Source: Mesorhizobium sp. WSM3859 (GTDB taxonomy: Bacteria > Pseudomonadota > Alphaproteobacteria > Rhizobiales > Rhizobiaceae). Taken from it: a DNA stretch of 64,000 nt. The notes below the pieces were generated by a model, which did not search any database, was not told the origin of the DNA, and saw only the letters and a list, made by a program, of their open reading frames with translations. This document shows, piece after piece, positions 1-9,720 of the stretch. How positions within the stretch are numbered: the stretch's first letter is position 1; each line of letters opens with the position of its first letter. The position numbers were made by a program, and so were the translations under genes. Location of the stretch: assembly GCF_002295065.1 (NCBI RefSeq), contig NZ_NSGG01000003.1:62001-126000 (forward strand), in the 5' to 3' direction.

Positions 1-794
1 GTGCGGATCGCGCGCAGCACCTGCACCTTCTCGTCGATCAGGTCGTCGGCCGAGCGGCCGACAGGCGGCTCCATTGCGAGCAGAAGAAGGATGTTGAGCA
101 GGTGGTTCTCGATGACGTCGCGGATGCAGCCGACATCGTCATAGAATTTGCCGCGGCCCTCGATGCCGAAATCCTCGGCCATGGTGATCTGCACGCTCTC
201 GACGAAGTTGCGGTTCCAGATCGGCTCGAGGAAAGAGTTGGCGAAGCGGAAATAGAGCAGGTTCTGGATCGCTTCCTTGCCGAGATAATGGTCGATGCGG
301 AAGATCGACTGCTCGTCGAACACCAGATGCAGCACGCGGTTCAGCCAGCGCGCCGACTGGAGGTCGTGGCCGAAGGGTTTTTCGATCATCAGCCGCGCGC
401 CGCGCGCGGTGCCGGACTGCTCCAACCCCTGCACGACTGTCTCGAACATCGTTGGCGGCACGGCCATGTAATGCAGCGGGTGTTGCGCCGGGCCCAGCGC
501 CGTCCTCAGCTTCTCGAAGGTGGCGCTGTCGCGGTAGTCGCCGCTGACATAGCGCAGCAGCGAGGCGAGCTTGGCAAAGACCATGTCGTCGATCGAACCC
601 AGCGCGGTGACTATGCCGTCGCGGGCGCGGTCCACCAGTTTGGGCAGGTCCCACGGGTCGAAGGCGACGCCGATGATCGGCTCGGCCAATGTTCCCTTGG
701 CGACCATCTGGTAGAGCGCCGGGAATATCTTCTTGTGCGCAAGGTCGCCGGTTGCTCCGAAAAGCACCAGCGTGTCGGACCTCTCCTGGCTCAT
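1..794 (-). CDS. zwf: Glucose-6-phosphate 1-dehydrogenase, C-terminal part beyond window
   Basis: Oxidises glucose 6-phosphate to 6-phosphogluconolactone with NAD(P)+, the entry to the pentose phosphate and Entner-Doudoroff routes. Only the first 264 residues lie in the window; the family is usually about 490 residues. The nucleotide-binding motif GATGDLA is at residues 13-19. The substrate and catalytic motif RIDHYLGKE is at residues 166-174 and holds the active-site His. The ATG at 792-794 gives [13 protein letters not shown], the normal family start. It lies 13 bases downstream of the 6-phosphogluconate dehydrogenase gene on the same strand, so the two are probably co-transcribed. No 6-phosphogluconolactonase gene is visible inside the window. 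Confidence 0.96.
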   Translation of the reverse strand, partial: MSQERSDTLVLFGATGDLAHKKIFPALYQMVAKGTLAEPIIGVAFDPWDLPKLVDRARDGIVTALGSIDDMVFAKLASLLRYVSGDYRDSATFEKLRTALGPAQHPLHYMAVPPTMFETVVQGLEQSGTARGARLMIEKPFGHDLQSARWLNRVLHLVFDEQSIFRIDHYLGKEAIQNLLYFRFANSFLEPIWNRNFVESVQITMAEDFGIEGRGKFYDDVGCIRDVIENHLLNILLLLAMEPPVGRSADDLIDEKVQVLRAIR

Positions 795-807
795 GCCGTC
801 TCTCCCT

Positions 808-1818
808 TCACGCGCCGGTCTTCTTTTCGACATGGCCGCCGAAGGCATAGCGCATGGCGGACAGGAGCTTGTCGGCGAATTGCGATTCGCCCTGCGAGGA
901 GAAGCGGTCGAACAGCGCCGACGACAGCACCGGCGCAGGCACGCCGGTGTCGATCGCCGCCTTCAGCGTCCAGCGTCCTTCGCCGGAATCGGAGACGCGG
1001 CCGCCGAACTGGGCGAGCGACGGATCGCTCTTCAGCGCGCCGGCGGTGAGATCGAGCAGCCAGGAACCGATGACGCTGCCGTGCCGCCAGACCTCGGCGA
1101 CCGCGGGCAGGTCGACATCGAACTGGTAATATTGCGGGCTTTCGAGCGGGCTCGTCTCGGCGTCGGCGGTGCGCTGCCTTTTGCCGGCATTGGCCGACTT
1201 CAGGATGTTCATGCCCTCGGCATAGGCGGCCATGACGCCGTATTCGATGCCGTTGTGCACCATCTTGACGAAATGGCCGGCGCCGCTCGGGCCGCAATGC
1301 AGATAGCCGAAAGCCGCCGTCCCGTCGTCCTTCGACGGGTTGGCGCCGGCGTCCGGACCCGGCGCCAGCGTGGCGAAGACCGAATCGAGATGCTTCACCG
1401 CCTCGTCCGGGCCGCCGATCATCAGGCAGTAGCCGCGCTCGAGACCCCAGACGCCGCCGCTGGTGCCGACATCGACGAAGTTGATGCCCTTCACCGCCAG
1501 CTCGGCCGCCTGGTCGACGGCATCGTGATAGTAGGAATTGCCGCCGTCGATGATGATGTCGCCCGGCTCCATCAGCGCCGCCACCTGGTCGACGATCCTG
1601 CCGGTGATCGCGGCCGGCAGCATGAGCCACGCGCAGCGCGGCTTGGCGAGCTTGCCGACGAACTCCTCCAGCGAGGCGGCGCCCACGGCGCCGTCCTTGA
1701 CCATGCCGGCGACGCTTGCCGAATTGATGTCGTAGACGACACATTCATGGCCGTCGCGCATCAGGCGCCGCACCATGTTGGCGCCCATCCTGCCCAGTCC
1801 CATCATTCCGATCTGCAT
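808..1818 (-). CDS. gnd: 6-phosphogluconate dehydrogenase (decarboxylating), short form
   Basis: Converts 6-phosphogluconate to ribulose 5-phosphate and CO2. The Rossmann motif GLGRMG is at residues 7-12. The substrate-binding segment [14 protein letters not shown] follows in the middle, and the catalytic Lys region [10 protein letters not shown] comes after it. At 336 residues it belongs to the short (YqeC/GndA-like) subfamily rather than the roughly 470-residue E. coli type; members of the short group are often NAD+-preferring (family knowledge). It sits between the glucoamylase gene (33 bases upstream) and zwf (13 bases downstream). This supports an operon feeding glucose into oxidative pentose phosphate metabolism. 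Confidence 0.93.
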   Translation of the reverse strand: MQIGMMGLGRMGANMVRRLMRDGHECVVYDINSASVAGMVKDGAVGAASLEEFVGKLAKPRCAWLMLPAAITGRIVDQVAALMEPGDIIIDGGNSYYHDAVDQAAELAVKGINFVDVGTSGGVWGLERGYCLMIGGPDEAVKHLDSVFATLAPGPDAGANPSKDDGTAAFGYLHCGPSGAGHFVKMVHNGIEYGVMAAYAEGMNILKSANAGKRQRTADAETSPLESPQYYQFDVDLPAVAEVWRHGSVIGSWLLDLTAGALKSDPSLAQFGGRVSDSGEGRWTLKAAIDTGVPAPVLSSALFDRFSSQGESQFADKLLSAMRYAFGGHVEKKTGA

Positions 1819-1851
1819 GGTTTCATCCCGATTGCTTGAGGAAAGAAGAAT

Positions 1852-4269
1852 TCACTGGCCGTTTGGCTGGTCGATCGCGACGGTGAAGTCGACATTCTCC
1901 CAATGCATCGCTTCCGGCCAGAAAAAAGTGAAGACGATGGTGGTTCCAGGCTTCAGGCCGGCCACCGGCAAATCCACTAGATGGATGCCGAACGCATTTT
2001 CGACCGTCCTGCTGTCCTGCACCGTCAGCCATTTGTCGCTGCTCCAATGGACGACGCCGGGCGCCGACAATTCGACACGCAGCGCCTTGCCGGCGGGAAT
2101 GGAGCGGATCTTGTTGTTGAAGCGCCACGTCCTGAATGGCGCAACGGTCTTTTGCTTGATGTAACGCTCGACGCCCTGCGGCGGCAGGTCGAAGACGGCG
2201 CCGTCGCGCAGCGATCGCAGCAGCTTGATGTGCTCGGCATGCGCCCAGACCAGCGGCATGGCGCTGCCCGACGGCTTGCCAAGCCAAAGTTCGCGCTGTG
2301 GAATGTCGAGGCGATCCCAAACCTGCTCCGGCAGGAGGCCGCCCACGCCGGCCGAGCGCTCGAAGGTTTCGAGCAGCTGCGCCGCCTTGTCCTTGCGGCC
2401 TGCGGCCAGCTCGTAATGGGCGCGCTCGCCGGCAAGCAGCGGCCACGGCCGTCCCTGGCCGGTGCCGTCGAAGGGCGAGCCGTCCTCGTGTTCGCCATAG
2501 CCGTCGTCACTGTAGCGGTACCAGAGCGGCCCTTGCGGCAGGTCGCAGCGCAGCTCGGCGTCGATGGCCTTGACGGTGTTCAGGATGCGCGGGTCATCCG
2601 CGGCTCTGAGCCCGAAACGCACCAGCGCCAGCGCGTCCGGGCTGATGATCGCTTCGGCCGGTATGTCCGTATCGGCCGGCGGCCGGTTCTTGATCGGCAC
2701 GAAGCCGTCCTTCGGCGAGGCGGAGCCGCCATCGTCGGGCGGAGCGATGCGCACATAGTAGCCTTCGACGCCCGTCCTGGTGCTTGCCTCCGTACCCGTG
2801 ACGTAGGTCCAGCGCTCGATCTGGTCGTTCCAGCAATCAGCGGTTTCGCGCAGATAGTTCGCCGGCTCACTTTTACCGCAGGCTTCGAGCATGTCGGCAG
2901 CTGCGAGCAGCCCCGCTATCTCCACGGCCAGGGTGAACGGGCTGTAGCCGGCGTCCTCTTCCCAGCGGTCCTCGCCGGTGACCGGACCGTTGCGCACGAC
3001 ATAGGCGGCCGCGTTCTCGATCATGGCCAGGAAGTCGGCGAGTTTCGACTTCGGCAGATGGCCGGCGCGGCGCAAGGCGTCGGCCAGCAGCAGCGGAAAG
3101 GCGCATTCGTCCATCTGGATGCCGGGCCAATAGGCGGTACCGTCGGACCAGACATTCTGCGGCCAGTGGCCATCCGGCTGCTGGATCGAACGCAGATAGG
3201 TGAGGATCTGCAGCGCCTGCCTGCCGTCGCCGGCGGCAAGGAAGCCGCCCGCCGTCTCGACCAGGTCGCGCGGCCAGACGAGGTGATAGCCGCCGAGGTC
3301 GTCGTCGCCCCTGTTGAAGCCCCACGGGATCGACAGGCTGGCGACGGCGGCGCCGGGCCGGGCGACCGACAGATGCGTCGCGAGCACCGCCGTGCTGGCG
3401 CGGTAGGTGTTCAGACCGGAAGCGCCGCGACGGTCGAGCTTTTCCAACCTTGCCTGGAAAGTCCGCCAGTTCTCGACATAGGTTTTCGCTGCCGGCTCGA
3501 AACCCTCTTTCAGGCTTGCAAGCGCGAGGTCGGCGGCTTCTTGCGGCGAAGCGCCGAAGCCGAGCGCCAGCAAGGCCACCGTCTTGCCGGCGGAAAAGCC
3601 GATCTCGCCGGTCAGCGAGACATTGCCGTTTTCCGCCGCCTGGCCGGAAGGGTCGAGCACGCCGTTGTCGCGCAACTGCCGCCAGCCGTCGGAGAAGCCG
3701 ACATAGCCGGCCGAGCAGGCGCCCCAGGGCAAGGACGAAGCGAGCGCCAGCGAAACGCCGCGGCCGGTGGCAAAGAGAAGGCGCTGTCCCTTATGCTCGC
3801 CGATCCAGGCCGTGTTGCCCATGCCGGCATTGACGAGGTGCGGCGCCAGCAGCGCGTAAACGCGATAGTCGGCCGCCGCTCCTTTGAGCGCGGTGAAACT
3901 TGTTTCCTGAAGCAGGACAGGGTGTTTCGGATCCGTAACGATACGTTTTTCAATCCGGTAAGCGCCGTCCGAAGCGATGTTGGTCAGCCTGTAGCCAGGT
4001 ACTCCGTCCTCGAAATGTTCGACGGTATGCGCCGCACCGCGCTTTTCCTCGGAAAAATAACCGCCCGGACCGGTGACGATCAGCCCCAGGTCGCGCGTGC
4101 AGGCGCTGTCGAGCCGAGGATAATAAATCTCGTTCAAGATGCCGTGGCTGGTGGTGAACCAGAGTGGGCTTCTTGCCGAAAGGGCGGTTCCGACGCCGCT
4201 CTTGGCGCTTGACGTCCAGCGCGCGGGAATTCCGGGCGCGCCTTTAGCAACGATCGGCGTCACTGCCAT
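1852..4269 (-). CDS. Glucoamylase / glucodextranase-type glycoside hydrolase family 15
   Basis: Predicted to release glucose from the non-reducing ends of alpha-glucans. The 805 residues have the two-part build of bacterial GH15 enzymes: an N-terminal beta-sandwich (about 15-270; SPLWFTTSHGILNEIYYPRLD near its start) and an (alpha/alpha)6 barrel (about 290-690), then a C-terminal extension. Likely catalytic glutamates are visible: the acid in WEEDAGYSP (E437 or E438) and the base in LLPEQVWD (E648). No clear signal peptide is present, so it is probably cytoplasmic and may act on glycogen-type polymers; this is inference. It is first in a probable operon with gnd and zwf. The ATG at 4267-4269 is the only good start. 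Confidence 0.92.
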   Translation of the reverse strand: MAVTPIVAKGAPGIPARWTSSAKSGVGTALSARSPLWFTTSHGILNEIYYPRLDSACTRDLGLIVTGPGGYFSEEKRGAAHTVEHFEDGVPGYRLTNIASDGAYRIEKRIVTDPKHPVLLQETSFTALKGAAADYRVYALLAPHLVNAGMGNTAWIGEHKGQRLLFATGRGVSLALASSLPWGACSAGYVGFSDGWRQLRDNGVLDPSGQAAENGNVSLTGEIGFSAGKTVALLALGFGASPQEAADLALASLKEGFEPAAKTYVENWRTFQARLEKLDRRGASGLNTYRASTAVLATHLSVARPGAAVASLSIPWGFNRGDDDLGGYHLVWPRDLVETAGGFLAAGDGRQALQILTYLRSIQQPDGHWPQNVWSDGTAYWPGIQMDECAFPLLLADALRRAGHLPKSKLADFLAMIENAAAYVVRNGPVTGEDRWEEDAGYSPFTLAVEIAGLLAAADMLEACGKSEPANYLRETADCWNDQIERWTYVTGTEASTRTGVEGYYVRIAPPDDGGSASPKDGFVPIKNRPPADTDIPAEAIISPDALALVRFGLRAADDPRILNTVKAIDAELRCDLPQGPLWYRYSDDGYGEHEDGSPFDGTGQGRPWPLLAGERAHYELAAGRKDKAAQLLETFERSAGVGGLLPEQVWDRLDIPQRELWLGKPSGSAMPLVWAHAEHIKLLRSLRDGAVFDLPPQGVERYIKQKTVAPFRTWRFNNKIRSIPAGKALRVELSAPGVVHWSSDKWLTVQDSRTVENAFGIHLVDLPVAGLKPGTTIVFTFFWPEAMHWENVDFTVAIDQPNGQ

Positions 4270-4466
4270 CCAAACCTCTCTTCTGCCGCGTTCCTAGACC
4301 ATCAACAGGAGGGTTTTCAATCATCGCACCGCAAGTTGATTGCTGGCCCATCAGGCTTTGCGGTTGAAAGCTTGCAGTTCCTCTAAATTTGTCTGACAAT
4401 AGATAAAAAACAGACGCTACCCGTCACGACCATTCTTCAAGATCAGCAACCTCGGGAGGAACCGAC

Positions 4467-5480
4467 ATGAAGAAACTGCTCGTATTGAGTGCATTCGCGG
4501 CGATGCTCGCCTCGGGCACCGCGCTTGCCGACACCAGCGGCAAGAAGATCGCCTTTTCCAACAATTATGCCGGCAATTCGTGGCGTCAGGCGATGCTCGA
4601 CAGCTACGGCATCGTCACCAAGAAGGCGGTCGAAGACAAGGTCGTCGCCGCGGCGGATGTCTTCACCACCGCCGACAAGGAGGTGCCGACCCAGGCCGCG
4701 CAGGTGCAAAATCTCATCCTGCAGGGCTATGACGCCATCGTTATCAACGCCGCCTCGCCCGATGCGCTGAACGGCGCCATCAAGCAGGCCTGCGATGCCG
4801 GTATCGTCGTCGTCTCCTTCGACGGCATCGTGACCGAGCCTTGCGCCTATCGGGTCGTCGTCGACTTCAAGGACATGGGCAAGCAGGAAGTCGAGCAGAT
4901 GGCCAAGTTCCAGCCCAAGGGCGGCAATCTGCTTGAAATCCGCGGCCTCGCCGGCACCTCGATCGACGATGCCATCCATGCCGGCATCCTCGAAGGCGTC
5001 GCCGCCCATCCGGAGTTCAAGATCGTCGGCTCGGTGACCGGCGATTGGGACCAGACGACGGCGCAAAAAGCGGTGGCGACCATCCTGCCTTCGCTCCCCG
5101 ATGTCGTCGGCATCGTCGACCAGGGTGGCGACGGTTATGGCGCGGCGCAAGCCTTCGCCGCCGCCGGCAAGCCGCGCCCGACCATCATCATGGGCAACCG
5201 GCAGGACGAGCTGAAGTGGTGGAAGGAGCAGAAGGAGAAGGACGGCTACAAGACCTGGTCGGCCTCTATCGCGCCCGGCGTGTCGACGCTTGCCTTCTGG
5301 GTGGCGCAGCAGGTGCTCGACGGCCACAAGGACATTCCGCACGATCTCCTGGTGCCCTATCTCGCCTTCACCCAGGACGATTTCGAGGCCGCGCTGCCGA
5401 AGATCAAGGAGGGCGGCGTCGCCACGCACGAATACACGCAGGAAGAGGCTGTCGCGGCGATCAAGGCCAACATCAAGTAA
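4467..5480 (+). CDS. Sugar ABC transporter periplasmic binding protein (CUT2 type)
   Basis: Periplasmic ligand-binding protein of the LacI/ribose-binding fold (type 1). The first 22 or so residues are a signal peptide ending ASGTALA before DTSGKKIAFS. The mature part has the two-lobe pattern of ribose/galactose binding proteins (NLILQGYDAIVINAASPDAL; VVVSFDG; GIVDQGGDGYGAAQAF). A strong Shine-Dalgarno (GGGAGGA) precedes the ATG. It heads a four-gene plus-strand cluster with the ATPase and two permeases and is divergent from the glucoamylase operon. The substrate cannot be read from sequence; a pentose, hexose or polyol is most likely. Confidence 0.92.
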   Translation: MKKLLVLSAFAAMLASGTALADTSGKKIAFSNNYAGNSWRQAMLDSYGIVTKKAVEDKVVAAADVFTTADKEVPTQAAQVQNLILQGYDAIVINAASPDALNGAIKQACDAGIVVVSFDGIVTEPCAYRVVVDFKDMGKQEVEQMAKFQPKGGNLLEIRGLAGTSIDDAIHAGILEGVAAHPEFKIVGSVTGDWDQTTAQKAVATILPSLPDVVGIVDQGGDGYGAAQAFAAAGKPRPTIIMGNRQDELKWWKEQKEKDGYKTWSASIAPGVSTLAFWVAQQVLDGHKDIPHDLLVPYLAFTQDDFEAALPKIKEGGVATHEYTQEEAVAAIKANIK

Positions 5481-5528
5481 TGGCGGCGTGAATTTGCCAG
5501 CCGCATCGCCAGCCGGGTATCGTTGAGC

Positions 5529-6992
5529 ATGCTCAAGGCAAACACCGACATCGTCAGGCTGAACGGCGCCGAAAAGCATTTCGGCGCCGTTCGGGCGCTT
5601 AACGGCGTCGACTTCCATGTCGGGGCCGGCGAATGCGTCGGGCTGGTCGGGCATAACGGCGCCGGCAAGTCGACGCTCATGCATATGGTGGCCGGCACGC
5701 TGCGGCCGGATGGCGGGCAGATCGCGGTGCGCGGCAACGAAGAGGCGAGCTATACCGTGGCGCGCGCGCTGGAACTCGGCATACGCTGCGTGTTCCAGGA
5801 ACTGTCGCTCTGTCCCAATCTCAGCATCGCCGAAAACACCCGCATCAATCATCCCTCGCTCGCCGGTTTCGGCTGGCGGCGCAGGGCGGCTGATCTCATC
5901 CGCGCCAAGCTCGACGAGATCTTTCCTGACCACGGCATTTCGGCGGACGACATCGCCGGCGACCTTTCGATCGGAAGGCGGCAGATGGTCGAGGTGGCGC
6001 GCGCCTTCACGCTGACGCGGGAGCCGCTGCATCTGGTCATCCTCGACGAACCGACCTCGTCGCTCGACGCGCATACGGCGGGGCAGCTGCTCTCCTTCGT
6101 GCGTCGTTTCGTCGAGCAGGGCGGCAGCTGCATCCTGATCTCGCATGTGCTGGGCGAGGTGCTGCAAAATGCCGACCGCATCGTGGTGATGCGCGACGGC
6201 AAGGTGGTCGCGGCCGATGTCGCCCACGCTTTCGACCGCGACAAGCTCGTCGCCGCCATGGGCGGCGCCGAGGGCCATCAGAAGGCCGCTGCGGAAACCC
6301 GGAGAACCGAGGCCGGCGCGCTCAGGGTTCGCGCGCGCCCGGCCAGGCAGCAGGACGGCAAGGAGCTCGTCGCCCGCGCCGGCGAGATCATTGGCCTCGC
6401 CGGGCTTGCCGGCCACGGCCAGACCGACCTTTTGCTGGCGATCTTCTCGGCCGCCGCCCGCGCCAAGGCCGGCATCGAGGTGACCGCGCCCGTGGCGCTG
6501 GTGGCGGGCGACCGCCAGTCGGACGGCATCTTTTCGCAATGGTCGATCGCGCAGAATATCGGCATCCGCTCGCTGGCGCGGCTGCGCAACGGCCTTTTGA
6601 TCTCGCCACAGCGCGAGGCTGAGCTGGCCGAATTCTGGAAGCAGAAGATCGGCATCCGCACGCCGGACATGAACAACAACATCTATTCGCTGTCGGGCGG
6701 CAACCAGCAGAAGGCGCTGTTCGCCCGCGCGCTCGGCTCCGACGCCGAGATCGTGCTGATGGACGACCCAATGCGCGGCGTAGACATCGGCACCAAGCTC
6801 GAAGTCTATCACCTCGTGCGCGAGGAGGCCGGCAAGGGCCGCACCTTCCTCTGGTATACGACCGAGACAGAAGAGCTCGACAATTGCGATCACGTCTATG
6901 TCTTCAAGAACGGCCGCATCGTCGCCAATCTTGGCCGCGACGAGCTGACGGAGGAAAAGATCATCCAGTCCTCGTTCGGCGACGCGGCCTGA
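5529..6992 (+). CDS. Sugar ABC transporter ATP-binding protein, double NBD (CUT2)
   Basis: Energises import of the sugar bound by the upstream periplasmic protein. It carries two nucleotide-binding domains. The first (about 1-235) has Walker [10 protein letters not shown], signature LSIGRRQ and Walker [13 protein letters not shown]. The second (about 255-487) has a degenerate Walker A (GLAGHGQTD), a good signature LSGGNQQK and Walker [10 protein letters not shown]. The degenerate second Walker A is normal for RbsA/MglA-type ATPases. The ATG at 5529 is preferred; an in-frame TTG at 5523 adds two residues. Neither has a strong ribosome binding site. The stop is followed at once by the first permease (ATG at 6994), which implies translational coupling. 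Confidence 0.93.
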   Translation: MLKANTDIVRLNGAEKHFGAVRALNGVDFHVGAGECVGLVGHNGAGKSTLMHMVAGTLRPDGGQIAVRGNEEASYTVARALELGIRCVFQELSLCPNLSIAENTRINHPSLAGFGWRRRAADLIRAKLDEIFPDHGISADDIAGDLSIGRRQMVEVARAFTLTREPLHLVILDEPTSSLDAHTAGQLLSFVRRFVEQGGSCILISHVLGEVLQNADRIVVMRDGKVVAADVAHAFDRDKLVAAMGGAEGHQKAAAETRRTEAGALRVRARPARQQDGKELVARAGEIIGLAGLAGHGQTDLLLAIFSAAARAKAGIEVTAPVALVAGDRQSDGIFSQWSIAQNIGIRSLARLRNGLLISPQREAELAEFWKQKIGIRTPDMNNNIYSLSGGNQQKALFARALGSDAEIVLMDDPMRGVDIGTKLEVYHLVREEAGKGRTFLWYTTETEELDNCDHVYVFKNGRIVANLGRDELTEEKIIQSSFGDAA

Positions 6993-6993
6993 G

Positions 6994-7971
6994 ATGACCG
7001 CGATCGCTCCCGGCACGCTCCCGAAATCCTCGCCACGCGGCAGCGCCGCCCGGGCGCGCCTGTTGCGCGGGCTTTTGCCGGCTTTGTCATTGGCGCTGGT
7101 GCTGATCGCGATTGCCTGGCTCAATCCGCGCGCCATCAGCTATTTCGGCTTCAACCTGATGCTCAACCTGGCGATCCCGATCGCGCTGGCGACGATCGCG
7201 CAGATGTTCGTCATCGCCGGTAATGAGCTCGACCTTTCGATCGGCACCTTCGTCGGCTTCGTCGGCTGCGTCACCGCCACCTGGCTCCGTGACGCGCCGC
7301 TGCTGGGCATTCTCGTGCTGCTGGGCTCGATCGGAGTCTATGCCTTGCTCGGCGCGCTGATCCATCTGCGCAACCTGCCCTCCATCGTGGTGACGCTCGG
7401 CATGAGCTTCGTCTGGCAGGGGCTTGCGATCCTCGTCCTGCCCAAGCCCGGCGGCAAGGCGCCGGATTGGCTGCTTTCGATCATGTCCTTCAAGCCGCCC
7501 TACATCCCCTTTCCGATCCTTGCCGCGCTGATCATCGCGGCGGTCGTGCATTTCGGCCTGATGCGCACGTCCTACGGCGTCATCCTGCGCGGCTCCGGCG
7601 GCAACGCCGCGGCGCTCAGGCGCGCCGGCTGGTCGCTGCTCAAGACCAAAATCGTGCTCTTTGCGCTGACCGGCCTGTTCGGCGTGCTTTCGGGCATGGC
7701 GCTGATCGGCATCACCACGTCGGCCGACGCCAATATCGGCAATGGCTACACGCTGCTTTCGATCGCCGGGGTCATTCTTGGCGGCGGCGAGTTCGTCGGC
7801 GGCCGCGTGTCGCCGGTCGGCGCGGTGCTCGGCGCTTTGACGCTGGCGCTCGCGGCCTCACCGCTCTTGACCTTCATGCACATCCCGCCCGACTGGCAGG
7901 TCGCCGCCAACGGCGCGATCCTGATCATCGTGCTGGCGGCGCGCGTGCTGATCAGCCGCAGGGAGCGGTAG
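6994..7971 (+). CDS. Sugar ABC transporter permease 1 (RbsC/FrcC family)
   Basis: Inner-membrane subunit of the CUT2 importer. The 325 residues hold about 8-10 hydrophobic segments. They include the conserved stretches MFVIAGNELDLSIGTFVGF and LSIAGVILGGGEFVGGRVSPVGAVLGA, both typical of the BPD_transp_2 family. The start is two bases after the ATPase stop. A second, different permease follows after three bases, so the transporter probably uses a heterodimeric membrane part, as in LsrCD or RhaPQ, rather than an RbsC-type homodimer. Family assignment is sure; substrate is unknown. Confidence 0.92.
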   Translation: MTAIAPGTLPKSSPRGSAARARLLRGLLPALSLALVLIAIAWLNPRAISYFGFNLMLNLAIPIALATIAQMFVIAGNELDLSIGTFVGFVGCVTATWLRDAPLLGILVLLGSIGVYALLGALIHLRNLPSIVVTLGMSFVWQGLAILVLPKPGGKAPDWLLSIMSFKPPYIPFPILAALIIAAVVHFGLMRTSYGVILRGSGGNAAALRRAGWSLLKTKIVLFALTGLFGVLSGMALIGITTSADANIGNGYTLLSIAGVILGGGEFVGGRVSPVGAVLGALTLALAASPLLTFMHIPPDWQVAANGAILIIVLAARVLISRRER

Positions 7972-7974
7972 GCG

Positions 7975-8922
7975 ATGACCTCGGTGCGGACGCTGCTTGA
8001 AAAACCCTGGCTCTGGTCCTTTGTCGGCGCCCTCGTCGTCTGGCTGGCAACCGTCGCCTTCACTGGCGGCTACGGCGCCGGCGGCATGGTCACGGCGGCG
8101 CTCTCTCTCGCTGTGTTCACCGTCATCGTCGGTGTCGGCCAGATGTTCGTCATCACGCTCGGGCCAGGCAATGTCGACCTGTCGTTGCCGGCCAATATCG
8201 GCCTGGCGAGCGCCGTCGCCATGAAGGTGATGGGCGGCAGCGATTCCATGATCGTCGTCGGGCTGCTCGCCGCACTTGCCTGCGGGGCGGCGATCGGCGC
8301 CATCAACTACCTGCTGATCTGGGCGCTGCGCATTCCGCCGATCATCGCCACGCTGTCGGCAAGCTTCATCATCCAGTCGGTCGACATCAGCTATGGCCGC
8401 GGCCTGCAGATCAAGCCGCCGCCTGGCTTTGCCGACTTCACCAACTGGCAGGTGCTGGGCATTCCGGTGCTGGCGATGCTGACGGTGATCTTCACCATCG
8501 GCGCGGCCTTGGCGCTGCAGCGCATGATCTACGGCCGCTCGGTGCTGGCCATCGGCCAGAACATCCGCGCCGCCTGGCTGGCCGGCGTCCATGTCGGCCG
8601 CATCCGCTTCCTGACCTATACGCTGTGCGGCGCGCTGGGCGGCATCGACGGGGCGCTGCTTGCCGGCTATTTCCGCGGCGCCAATGTCGATATCGGCAAC
8701 GAATATTTGCTCGCCTCGATCGCGGTCGTGGTCATCGGCGGCACCTCGGTCGCCGGCGGCAAGGCCAATGTGCCCGGCGTCTGGGGCGCCGGCCTGTTCC
8801 TGGTGCTTTTGCTCACCATGCTCAACACATTCGGCGTCAGCGCCGGCGTGCGGCTGGTGCTGACGGGACTGATCATCGTGGGCGTAATCACCGCGGCCGG
8901 CGGCGAGAAGGCCGCGCGGTAA
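7975..8922 (+). CDS. Sugar ABC transporter permease 2 (RbsC/FrcC family)
   Basis: Second integral membrane subunit of the same importer. It has 315 residues with the BPD_transp_2 pattern: MFVITLGPGNVDLSLPANIGL in the first half, LSASFIIQSVDISYGRGL in the middle, and ASIAVVVIGGTSVAGGKANVPG near the C-terminus. The ATG lies three bases beyond the stop of permease 1. The cluster ends here; the next gene (ppa) is convergent, with no clear intrinsic terminator in the 42-base gap. Confidence 0.92.
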   Translation: MTSVRTLLEKPWLWSFVGALVVWLATVAFTGGYGAGGMVTAALSLAVFTVIVGVGQMFVITLGPGNVDLSLPANIGLASAVAMKVMGGSDSMIVVGLLAALACGAAIGAINYLLIWALRIPPIIATLSASFIIQSVDISYGRGLQIKPPPGFADFTNWQVLGIPVLAMLTVIFTIGAALALQRMIYGRSVLAIGQNIRAAWLAGVHVGRIRFLTYTLCGALGGIDGALLAGYFRGANVDIGNEYLLASIAVVVIGGTSVAGGKANVPGVWGAGLFLVLLLTMLNTFGVSAGVRLVLTGLIIVGVITAAGGEKAAR

Positions 8923-8964
8923 CAGCTTCCGCCGACCATCTCCCGATGAGGCAGGAGGTTCGCG

Positions 8965-9498
8965 CTATTTCGCGGCCTTGGCCCGCTCGATCGCGTCGAC
9001 GATCATCTTCTTGGCATATTTGGAATCGTGCCAGCCCTCGATCTTGACCCATTTTCCGGGCTCGAGATCCTTGTAGTGCTCGAAGAAGTGCTGCACCTGC
9101 TGGCGCGTGATTTCCGGCAGGTGGGTGTATTCAGTGACGTTCTCGTAGCGCAGCGTCAGCTTGGGCGAGGGGACGGCGATCACCTTCTCGTCCTGGCCGG
9201 CATTGTCTTCCATGATCAGGACGCCGATCGGCCGCACATTGATGACGCAGCCCGGCACCAGCGCGCGGGTGTTGCAGACCAGCACGTCGATCGGGTCGCC
9301 GTCGCCCGACAGCGTGTGCGGGACGAAGCCGTAATTGCCGGGATAGCGCATGGAGGTGTGCAGGAAGCGGTCGACGAACAACGTGCCGGCCTCCTTGTCC
9401 ATCTCGTATTTGATCGGCTCGCCGCCGATCGGCACCTCGATGATGACGTTGATGTCGTCAGGCGGGTTCTTCCCGATTGGCACGGCTTCGATACGCAT
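8965..9498 (-). CDS. ppa: Inorganic pyrophosphatase (family I)
   Basis: Hydrolyses pyrophosphate to two phosphates in the cytoplasm, pulling biosynthetic reactions forward. The 177-residue length is usual for bacterial family I enzymes. The signature DGDPIDVLV holds the metal-binding aspartates, and [16 protein letters not shown] is the usual N-terminal block. The ATG at 9496-9498 gives [10 protein letters not shown], the normal start for alphaproteobacteria. It is a single gene, convergent with the sugar transporter. Its upstream gap up to the GNAT gene contains a family A repeat. Confidence 0.97.
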   Translation of the reverse strand: MRIEAVPIGKNPPDDINVIIEVPIGGEPIKYEMDKEAGTLFVDRFLHTSMRYPGNYGFVPHTLSGDGDPIDVLVCNTRALVPGCVINVRPIGVLIMEDNAGQDEKVIAVPSPKLTLRYENVTEYTHLPEITRQQVQHFFEHYKDLEPGKWVKIEGWHDSKYAKKMIVDAIERAKAAK

Positions 9499-9621
9499 GG
9501 CTAAATCCCTCTCTCGATTGCAAGACCGATAGCGGGCGAAACGTCATGGTGCAATGCGTCGAATAGTGCACAGCGCCAATGAAGGCGCACAGTTTGTGAT
9601 CGCTTGTAACTTACGCGATGC

Positions 9622-9720
9622 TAGAGCGGTTCACCGATTCCATGGAACGGCGAACCGCTCTCGTCGTTTTCACGCAATTCCGGGCGGAAAACCGGCCACA
9701 CTTTTCCTGGAATTGCTCTA
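9622..9720. repeat. Family A mosaic palindromic repeat, copy 1
   Basis: A palindrome beginning TAGAGCGGTTCACC and closing CGAACCGCTC is followed by a second module, CAATTCCGGGCGG ... TTTTCCTGGAATTGCTCTA. The same two-module sequence recurs nearly unchanged at 33240-33342; the second module alone recurs at 12864 and 20121. Its last three bases are the stop codon (TAG on the minus strand) of the GNAT gene. This is typical of rhizobial intergenic mosaic elements. Confidence 0.85.

Noticed and set aside
1981..4212. Plus-strand open frame (743 codons) opposite the glucoamylase
   Set aside because: The minus strand encodes an intact GH15 enzyme; the plus-strand translation is Arg/Ala-rich with no domain.
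4443..7136. Long minus-strand open frame (about 897 codons) opposite the sugar importer
   Set aside because: It runs across two genuine genes and their gap, with no family motifs. The opposite strand has intact ABC transporter genes.
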